This document shows positions 12,081 through 21,700 of a stretch of 29,003 bases of DNA, piece after piece; positions within the stretch are counted from its first letter, which is position 1, and each line of letters starts with the position of its first letter. Under the pieces are notes generated by a model. That model was not told the origin of the DNA and searched no databases. It was given only the letters and a program-made list of their open reading frames with translations. The stretch is from Hyphochytrium catenoides (Eukaryota; Sar; Hyphochytriomycetes; Hyphochytriales; Hyphochytriaceae), in assembly GCA_900088475.1 (NCBI GenBank), contig FLMG01002741.1, positions 1 through 29,003 on the forward strand, written 5' to 3'. Made by a program: the position numbers and the translations under genes.

Positions 12081-12615
12081 GTGGGTCGGGTGGGGTGTGG
12101 TCTGTCCCTTGGACTTCAACTGCACTCTCTCTGATATTGGACGGGTCCTACCCATCTCTCGCCCACACGCCCCCTCGGCATGGGCTTACCCATCCTTAGT
12201 CGGTCTCTCTGTCTCTTTCCTTTCTGGCTCTCCACCCAGTTGCTCTACACAGGTTACTCTCTATGTCGTGGTTGTTCACTTTTTTATCTCTATATACTCT
12301 GTCTGTCGGTCGGTCTTTATACGGAACGTTCCTTCTGTTCCGCCCCTTGGCTATATCTCTTCAATAGTTTGAGCATTGCTAGTAATCGTTTTACCTCAAC
12401 TCTGGCTCACGCCTCAATTCTATCTCCTGTCTCTGTCATCCCCTCGGACACATCTATCCTGGGGGAGATTTGGTACTACTCGCTTTGGGCCGTTTCCTCC
12501 CCTTATTTATGGTCCCCCTTCCTTCCTCTTGACTGGGAAAGGGAAAGGTCAAAGGTCATCTGCAGACAAAGGAAATCCTTTGATGCTGAGCGGACCGGGA
12601 GAGGGAGGAGAGAGG

Positions 12616-12664
<49 letters not shown>

Positions 12665-12696
12665 GGAAAGAGAGAGAGAGAGGGAGGGGGAAAGAG

Positions 12697-12730
<34 letters not shown>

Positions 12731-13316
12731 AAGAAAGAGAGACAAAAGAAAGAAGAGAGGTGGAGGAGAAGGACAATGATTGTTACTAAGAGACAGAGGA
12801 GAGAGAGAGGTGGCCGGTAGATGAAAGAAGAGAGCTGGCGAGAGAGAGGAATCAGGACAACAGCAGTGACGGAGACGGAGGCGCCGCATCAGGCACTGGC
12901 ACTGGAAGACGCTGATTCGGTTAATATAAAGAACTAACCGACAGAGCGGGCGAAGAGGAATTATGCCGTAGAAAGTACGGAAGAGGACGAGCAGAGGGAG
13001 AGACTGCCCCTTGAATTTGGGACATCTCATACACGGCAACACCGCCATTGAGAATACGGCCGCGAAGCATCGTGCTGCTCCAAAGACCGCTACCAAACTC
13101 GCAGCGGCAGGGAGTCTTTCGAGAGAAAGCCTCTACTTTAAGATAGGAGGTTTCTGGGCGATGGACGATAGAAGACCATCAGCAGTAGGCAAAGTAGAGA
13201 GGACGGTGAGCAAGGCGGCGTCCGTCAACTGTGTCAGTAGTATGGCCTCATACAGTAGGGAGAGAGAGAGGACTAGAGGTCTCAAAACAATGTTCTCGTT
13301 CTTTCCCCACATTCAG
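12081..13316. promoter_or_regulatory. Divergent intergenic/5' region between myosin and EGF-repeat genes
   Basis: This stretch lies between the divergent 5' ends of the myosin (minus) and the EGF-repeat gene (plus). The plus strand is pyrimidine-rich to about 12530, then comes a long GA repeat (about 12600-12765), then unique sequence. The missing first exon(s) of the EGF-repeat gene must lie here or be buried in it. One candidate exon ends at 13205 before GTGAGC in the right phase but encodes no signal peptide. A hydrophobic start at 12180 (MGLPILSRSLCLFPFWLSTQ) is another untested candidate. No clear TATA box was seen. Confidence 0.4.
12600..12765. repeat. Long (GA)n microsatellite with GGGGA interruptions
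   Basis: About 165 bp of almost pure purine on the plus strand: uninterrupted GA runs at about 12617-12650, 12668-12681 and 12694-12730, broken by GGGGGAAAG blocks. It is the longest repeat of this type here and lies outside the firm exons, between two divergent genes. Apparent 75-200 aa frames over it on both strands are repeat translations (RERERE or SLSLSL). Confidence 0.9.
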
Positions 13317-16300
13317 GGTCCCATAGGTTCCGATTGCTCGATCTCATCGTGTGTCGGTAGGCGGACAAGGGACCAGAGGCGACACGCGCTTCGACCTGTC
13401 CTACATTCATCTCTCTTTTTCCTCGTCTTCTGTCTTCTGTCTCTCCTTCCGAGCGCTTACGGAGCAGGGAAAGATCAGGCCGGCGGATGTGCAAATGACT
13501 GCTCGGGACACGGCAAGTGTAGTCGGTATAATGTGTGCCAGTGCTACTCTGGCTACACAGGCGGAGATTGCTCTCAGCGTATGTGCCGCTCAGCCCAACT
13601 ACAGCCACCATCTCTCTACCGGCACTTCTTCCTTTCTCTTTCTGTTCGTCTGTTTTTGTGACTTTCTCTCTTCAGTGTTATCTCTCTTCTGCTAGTAGTA
13701 GTCATGTCTTCTCCTCCTCTTCTTGCTGGTCTTCCGTTATTCCTATGTAGCGCTGATGATATGCTTCTGTCCTGACTCTTTCTCCTGAACCTTTTCATCA
13801 TATTCTGATATTCTGATAAATAAGAAACGTGTCCGATGGGGAAGGCCTGGTCGCAGTCTTCTGTCCGTCCGGAAGCGCTGCACAGTCCTGCGGAATGTTC
13901 TAATAGGGGAAGGTGTGAGAGGGAGCTGGGAGCTTGTGTGTGTGACTCAGGCTTTACGGGCAGAGCCTGCGATCGAAGTAAGTGCACAAACAAGAGAAAG
14001 AAGAGGGCAATGAAAGCAAGACGAAACTCTTACCTCTGATGTGCCACCAACCTTCCATTCTCCTTGTTGCTTTGGCTTTCATTTCTCTCTTAGGCATCAT
14101 CTCCCCGATATTTAGTCCTCCCCTCCTCTTCCTCTGTCCATACCTTGTCGCTCCATCTCTTTCTCTCCCTCTTTTTGCTCTTTCTTCTCCTCTCTCGGAC
14201 GTGAGCTTCCAAGTTCGCTCTGACTACCTTCCGACTGTCACCGCACTTTTATTGCTTATGAACTCTTGTCTTTCCCTTGCAGTTTCTTGCCCTTTCTCTT
14301 GCTCTGGCCACGGCTCTTGCCTCACATTGGAAGAGTATTCTAAAGATGAGGAAGAAGCGTTGGAGCGATCTCTTTCTCCCTCAGAACGAGGAGAATACCT
14401 CTATCGGTTTGTGTGGGATAAAGACATGATGCAAGGCTGTAGGTGCGATAGAGGATACGACGGCCCCAGCTGTGCAAAAAGTGAGTTCATGGCGTTGTCC
14501 TGAGGGAGACACATCCTGTCTCTGCACTCGCTGCAGTTCATCACTTGGCTCGTGCTCTCGAAGAAAGACGTCTCTCTGCTTTTCTCTGTCACGTTTCCCT
14601 TTCCGGGTCACCTCTTCTTTGACGGAGCTCAGTATTGTCTTGCTTCTTTATTACTCGCTTCTTTGGTTCCTTCCAGCAGCCTGGCATCTCTCCCTGTTTT
14701 GCCTTCCTTTGCGTTCTCTCCACTTAGCATCATGGCAAGGGAGGAGAGAGTGAGAAAGTTTCTGTCAGTGATTATACACTTGTTTAACGCTTGTTATTGA
14801 CTCTATCGCCACTAACCCTTGCTGCCGTTCCTCTCTCTCCTATTTTTTTAAGTTCTAACTGGACATGACATTGCTGTCTCCCCGTACCTCTCATTCGATT
14901 TGTTAGGAGCGTGCCCTACTGGAGATGATCCCCTTACGCCAAATCAGCAGAATGAAAAGCAGCTCATCCAATGTCTCACAACCTACACCCAACAGACACT
15001 ATCGCTCTTCTTCTCTTCTCTTCCCTCGCTTCCCTTGTCTCCTCCTTCACTCACCGCGGGATCTTTCTCTCTCCTGTTTGGCACGGAAAGGACGAGACCC
15101 TTACGCTTTGATGTCGATGGCAGCACCATGGAGACAGCATTGCAAGGGCTTCCAGGTAGAGTGGTAACGACGCTCCTTGTAGGGCGTCATAACTCCCTTT
15201 AATCATAACTCTTTTTCACCTTGCCTCTTGCTTTCTCTCTCTCTTCTTCTTGTGTCTCTTTCCTCTCCAACAAGTTTGCTTGTCGAACCATGGCAACCTT
15301 TTCTGTCTATCTTGTTGTCGAACCTTTTTCTCTCCTTTCTTCTCCCCAGCTTTATTTGGCGCAGCGTCCGCCTCGACGTCTCTTCCTACACTCCCTATCT
15401 CATGGTGTCATTGCCTTGGCCGGCAGATTTCTCCTCTCCTTGCCTAGTCTACTGGATCGAACGCCTCTAACGTTCCTTAGGCTCCGTCCTTTTAGTGGCA
15501 AACACCACGTAAACTATGGACAAACGCTGACCCTTCTTCCTCGTTTCCTTCTTTTCTGTCTTCGTTCAAACTTAAGCAGGCGCACCTTCGATCACTGTCA
15601 CTGCTTCTCCTCCTTCATCTGTTTCGCCATCTCTCTCCGTTCGGAACTGGGAGCTCGCCCTTGCTCCATCCTCTAACTCTCACTATAAAATCGAGCCAAC
15701 CTGGCGAGTGAACGAAGTGCAGTCATTCACGTGTATCGCTGATAGCGGCTTCTTCTCTCTCTCAATCTATGGAAAAGAAATTGGAGGAGAGGGAAAGAGC
15801 GGAGACGTTCCTTTCTCCCTTCCTCGAGCCCAGTTTTCGTCTCTTTTGCTCACTCATCCCAACATACTTGATGTGGATGTTGCCTATGTTAATGATGGGA
15901 ATGTAGACTCTATCTGCACTCCAGGTGGCAACACTGTCAGAGTCACCTTTCTTCGGACTGTCCCTGTCCTTTCTTATCCTGGACTTTCCGCAAGTACAGA
16001 CGACGGCTCGCTGAGAATGGGCGCAGAAGAGGCGAATATCCCTCCAATGCGCTTAGATCTGACCAACAAGGTGAGGCGAGTAGAGGGCGACCATGTATGG
16101 ACATGAAGAGCCATCTGTTTCTTCCACAAGCGAAGTCTCTTCCAACCCTTGATGACATCCTCCTCGACCTCAAAATGAGGCTCCTCTTCTTCTCCAATAT
16201 TAGCTTCTCTCATATTCCGTGCTTTTGTCCACCACACTGCCTGAGGCAGTATCAAGACGGGTTTCCTTTATCATAGTTCCACTGTCTGGTTATCTACTCT

Positions 16301-18676
16301 CCTGAGAGAAAGAGAGCAAATGCCATCTCTGCTGATCCTCTCTTCATAGTCTGTCTTGGTTCCGTTGACTCTTACACGATGTCAAGCCCAGTTTCTGCAT
16401 TCAAATGCACGTTGTTCAGTCACATGATGTCTCTTTCGAGAAGGCTAAGGATAGCACTTTCGCTCTCTCTCCCCCTCTCTTTTTCCTTTGGACATGTCAT
16501 CAGGGTCGCGTGTCGGGAGTCGGTGCTCCTCTTCGTTTAGGTCTAACAGCAGGAGGAGGAGGAAGTCGCTCTACTCCTTTCTTGGACTCTGTCTCTGTGG
16601 AAGAGGTTCAGGGCTTTGATAACTGCAGAGAGGCAGAGATCCAGAGGGCAGTATGTAAGGGAAGAAAAGGAGCCTTCTCTCTCTCTTTCATGGGACAGAA
16701 GGCCTTGAACATCCCCTTCAACGCCGCGAAGGAGGAACTCGAAAAGAAACTAACCAGTATCTCTGGAATCCTGAAGGTGACTCCTTGATCTGTAGGCGGC
16801 GGGTTAGATAAGAGGATGACAAGGGGAGATGAGAGTTTGTCGGAGACAGTTCCCCGGTTGGGCCACCCTTTGTCTATCACCCTTTTCTAAGTCAATCTCT
16901 GCTTATGTTCTTCTCTCTTTCAATCAGCGTCTCTGCTACTGGGTTGTTTTCTCTGCAGCAACCGGAGCGTTGCCCTCTCCACCACTCAGAGAGGTCTTGG
17001 CTGATTCTCCAACATTTATCATCTCTTTCTCTTCCTCCCGTTCTGGGCGTCAACCATAGGCCTCCGTTCGCTTTCTGAACGGCGCTCAAGCTTGCACAGA
17101 AAGCGGCAATACCATTGAAATAACCTTGGACCACACCGTTTACCTTGGGCCAGCAAATGATGGAGACTTGCCGGCGCTTCAAGCCGACTCAAGCAATGCT
17201 GGAGGGACTCTTAGTGGCCTTGAAGGAGCGGGAGGAGTCACGACTGGTCTATTGCCTGCATCCTTTGCTGAACATCGAAAGGTAGTAGGAGATCAAACTC
17301 AGTGTTAACCTGTGTGAGCACAGTACACGGGTTCGCAAAGAGAGAAAAGGACAACCAGGGAGCCGCTGGTCATGCATTGCAAAGACAGGCAAAAAGGGGC
17401 AAGGGTGGAGCTGAGATACTGCCGAGAACACGATAAGGGAGAAAGAAAGATCGCCTGGTCGTGCAAGAGGATGATAGCTTCTGATTCGTGTCTGTCCTTA
17501 TCATTAGGGAACGTATTGTCAGGCATTGGACGCTCCCTATAGTACCAATCCCAAGGCGCAGATGGCGGTTTCTCTGCCAGACAGCGGAGGTAAGCAGAGC
17601 GACAAGGCACTGCATGGATGGCAGAGCTTCAGTCTCACACATCCTCCCGATCTAGTATCCTCATCACAATCTATCACCTCCTGCCTCAGTTGACGCCTTA
17701 TCTTCTTCAGTCTCTTCTTCCTTACCTCTATATCTTGGTTCCATCACTCTCACAATCAAGTCTAACTCTCTTCTGTTCTCACTAAGTCATATTCTGGCCC
17801 TCTTCATTATGGAGACATTGAGTCATGCAGCCTTTGTTCTACTCTTCCATCTTCTCATCTTGTTCGTTGGCCTTGTCTCCTCTCTGACCTTGGTGGTGCT
17901 TCAAGAAATGTTTATGTCTTCCTTCAGGTCCTATGGCACTTCTCTCCCAGTGTATATCTCTCCCATTGCTTCTCCGCGTCTCACATGACTCGACTTGTAT
18001 TTACTAACTTTGAGCCTGAGGACAGGATCTTTCCACTTAACTTTTCGAGGGCACACCACTGCACCTATCCCAGCCTCAGCTTCAGCGACGGAACTCAAGG
18101 CTGCACTCGAGGTAGCATAACTCAGAGATCGGCGAACGGGAATGAAAGAGAGCGAGAAAGAATAAAACCGTTCTCCGTCCTGAGTGCGCTGCTATACTTG
18201 GGAGAGAACGTTCGATTTCTCTTTACTAGTGGCAATTGTCACTCTGCGTCTTCAATTGCCTCTGTTGTTTGTCAAACTGGCGCTCAACTTTGTGGTGGCT
18301 CTCATTTTTCTCTCTCCCTCTCTTGCGAAATGTCAGACTCTGCCCTCCATTAGAGGCGTGAATGTCTCTTTCTCTGGATCTCAAGCTTGCCAGACGCCAG
18401 AGAATGTCATGCAGATAACTTTTACCCAGGACTTCGGAAAGTGAGTCTCTCCTTCCCTAAGTATAACGGAAGAGAAGTAGAATACGCGACGCAGATGTAT
18501 ATTGTCTTCCATGGCCCCAGCAGCAGCGAGAAGTAGGACAAACAAGGAGACATTAGAAAGACAACATATGTCTGGAAGAGAGGAACAGGGAAGGAAAAGA
18601 ATAAGAGGGAAGGAAAGAAAAGAGAGTGAAGGAGAGAGAAAGAAAGAGAGAGAGAGAGAGAGAGAGCGAGAGCGAC

Positions 18677-18709
<33 letters not shown>

Positions 18710-21700
18710 CTCTAAAAAAAAGGAACGAAGAGAGTCTTATTTGGAGTGCTTGAGTATGCTGCTAATAACTGTATGAAATACCTGCCTCCGTCTATCATCT
18801 TTGCTTTCTCCTTGACATCTGCCATCCCTCCTTCTTTTGAAGTCTCCCTTCCCTGTCTCTTTCCTCTTCCACTCTGTCTCCTCCATCGTCTATTTCAGTC
18901 ACAGGAGGAGGAGCAACAATCACAGTGAATGGCGTCTCCTTCTCTGCCGTTGAAGGGAGCAAAGAGGATGTTCTCTGCAGCGGAAGGGGGCAGTGCGACA
19001 CAGCCTCAGGAGAATGTCTCTGTTTCCCAGGCTTCGTAGGGTCTGACGGCCAGGGAAAAGAGGGAGGAAAGGCGGGGAGACTGAACCGAGGAGATTGCGG
19101 TGCCCTGCTCCCTAACGCCACCATTGCCCGTAAGGAGAACTCTCTCACAAGCTTCTGTCTTTCCCTCTCTGTCTATGTTCTCTCTCTCTCTCTTTTTGTC
19201 TTGCGCGCTGCTCTCTTCCCACGCTGTATATCTTTCTCTGTCCTTCTTTACCCTTCTTTCTTCTTTTCTCTTGAACGTTGAGACTCACACAACTGAGCCA
19301 TCTTCCCCTTGACCCTCGCTATCTTTCTGTCCGTGCTCTCTGTTGGTTGCCAGCCTCCTGTCCTGGGGATTTGGCCTGTAGCGGCCACGGGCGTTGTGAT
19401 TCAGAGACAAAGAAGTGCACCTGTGACGAGATGTGGACGACAGCTGACTGTGCAGAGCGTAAGACTCTCTCTTCGGTCATCCTTCTGCTACTTGTCATCC
19501 CTTATGTTCTTTATGTCTGCATCGCTCATGATATTGCTAGTGTCTCCAATGAAGTCATCATATGTTACCCTCTTCCCTCCATCTAGAGTTTGTCTCTTCC
19601 TTTTTTCTCTCTGTCCCCTCTCCTACCATGCCTTCGTTTTCTGTTCGTGGGCTGCCCTTTCTCCTCTTCTTTGATGATGATAGGAGTTCTATAGACGATC
19701 GGGTCGCTTCCAGCCCGCTGTAAACTGGCAAACATCTATATTACATCTTTCATTGGGAACAGCCCTCTCTCTCTCTCTCTCTCTCCCTCTCTATCAGTTT
19801 CTCTCTCTCGGCGCGCGCGCGTGTCTCTCTCTATATGTGTGTGTCTCTCTCTCATTCTCTCCTCTTCTATCTCTTCATTCCCTCCTCCTTAACTCTGCAA
19901 TAGTTCATTCTAAGTTTTTCTATCGCCCCCGTCCGCCCATCCTACAACTTTTGTGCTGATGATAGGTATCTGTCCGTCAGCGCCTGCTTGGTTTGGATTC
20001 CCTTCTCGTGGCGGCGAGGTTCACAAGGCGCTGAAAGAGTGCGGAGGAATGGGAGAATGCGATAGAGAAAGCGGCACCTGCGTCTGCTTTCCTCCTTTCA
20101 CAGGGAAAGCATGCGAAAGAAGTAAGACACTAAGACACTTCATTCAGAAGGAGGAACGAGAGGAAGAAGAATGAGAAGAAGTCTAGCTGCGTCGCTAGAA
20201 GGGGAAGGATGACGGGACGGGCTATGAGATCAGAGTTGGTTGGACACGAAGCGTCGTTGAGGAGAGAGAGTGAGAGAGGAAAGAGAAAAGAGAGAAAATA
20301 GAGAGAGAGGATGTGAGGTTCAGTACAGGAACAAGAAGGAAGGGCAGAGAAAGTATCGCAGATAGACCAACAACCTTAGACGTGGCCTTCAGAGAGAACT
20401 TCCCCTTCTTATCCTTCCCTTAGCTAAGGTCTTCTCAAAACCCTCTCTTTTCTACTGTCTGCTGCACGCAGTGCAATGTCCTAAGGATGAGGAAGGAAGG
20501 GACTGCTCTGGGCATGGTCTTTGCCTTTCAAATGCGGAACTCTCGGCTCTCGCTCTCCCTTTCCTCTCTCTTTCTCCTTCGCCAGCTCCGTACGGCACGG
20601 CCTTCTCGTCTCCTTCAGAATGGGATGCACAGTCCATCCTGGGTTGCCACTGTGACCAGGGATACATTGGACATGATTGTTCTCTCCGTGAGCTCAGCTT
20701 CTGTTTTTCCAAGTTGCCTCGTCGCCTGGCTCTCTCGCCCTCTTTCCTTTCGTCCGCCGTTTAATTTCTACTGATCTCTTTCTCTTCTCTTCTCTGTCTT
20801 CCTCGAAGTCCGGCGTCCCTCTCTGCTGCTTTCTCTCGTTCCCAGCTACTTTTACTATCGCTTCTTTCTTCCTTCTCCGGCTGTCTCTCGCTTGATTGCT
20901 CCTTTACCCTTGCGCGAAGCCAGCATCTGTGTGCGTACATCGTCAGTCTGAGGTCCTATCTTCTCTCTCTCTCCCAATTCTTCTCTCTCTCACTCTTTGT
21001 TCCGGATGGTTAACCTCTCCGTCCGTCCCGCTACATCTGTTACACAGGGGAATGCCCTCGAGGGGATGACCCTAACACTCCTGATGCTGTGGAGGTCCAG
21101 CTTCTTCAGTGTAACGCTACTGGCGGCACCTTCACGCTCTCCTTTAGGGGGATAACGACAGGTAACTAACGATAGAGAGGAGGAGAGAAAGAGTAGTATC
21201 ATAAAAGGAGCAGGACGAGATTGGTAGAGGGAAGACGAAGAGCGACAGACAGAGAGAGAGAAGAAGAGAGCGGGAAGAGGGAGGAGGAAGAAGGTTCTGG
21301 GAGAGAATCAGGAATATCAAACAAAAGACCGAGACGACTACTGCTACTAACTTGTCGCTCTTCTATGTCCTCTTTTTCCTCCTGAAGCTCCTCTCCGTTA
21401 CGATGCCACAGCGGAGGAACTAGACTCAGCACTCATGGCGTTGGAGACTATAGAGAGTCAGTTCTTCGTTGCTCGCTTTCGTCTGCGCGCGCGCCCCTAT
21501 CATATCATTCTTTCCTCTCACTTTTTCTCTTTAAGTTTTCGTCCTCTCTATTTTTACGGTGCCGTTTCGTATGTCATCCCTATATCTATAATTTCTAATT
21601 TTTCTTTCTCTCTTTCTCTCTCTCTCTCTCTTCTCTCCGCTCTCTCTCCTCTCCGCTCTCTCTCTCTCTCTCGCTCTCTCGCTCTCTCTCTCTCTCTCTC

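Noticed and set aside
12180-12789. Overlapping plus-strand frames of 137-199 codons
   Set aside because: Their C-terminal parts are (RE)n translations of the GA microsatellite. Only the hydrophobic start at 12180 was kept as a weak candidate for a missing signal-peptide exon.
12503-13096. Minus-strand open frame of 197 codons
   Set aside because: Its central third is translated (CT)n repeat (SLSLSLSL) and the remainder has no recognisable domain.
13383-13467. Signal-peptide-like hydrophobic stretch (SSLFFLVFCLLSLLPSAYGA) in frame before the first CSGHG module
   Set aside because: It is bounded by a good donor (GTAGGC at 13357) and the acceptor GGAGCAG at 13467 with matching phase, is a typical polypyrimidine tract, and has no nearby in-frame Met. 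Read as an intron, it joins GPIGSDCSISSCV to GKDQAGGCANDC. I keep a small chance that it is a real signal peptide.
13616-13993. Minus-strand frame of 125 codons
   Set aside because: Antisense shadow of the EGF exon 13825-13977 plus intron.
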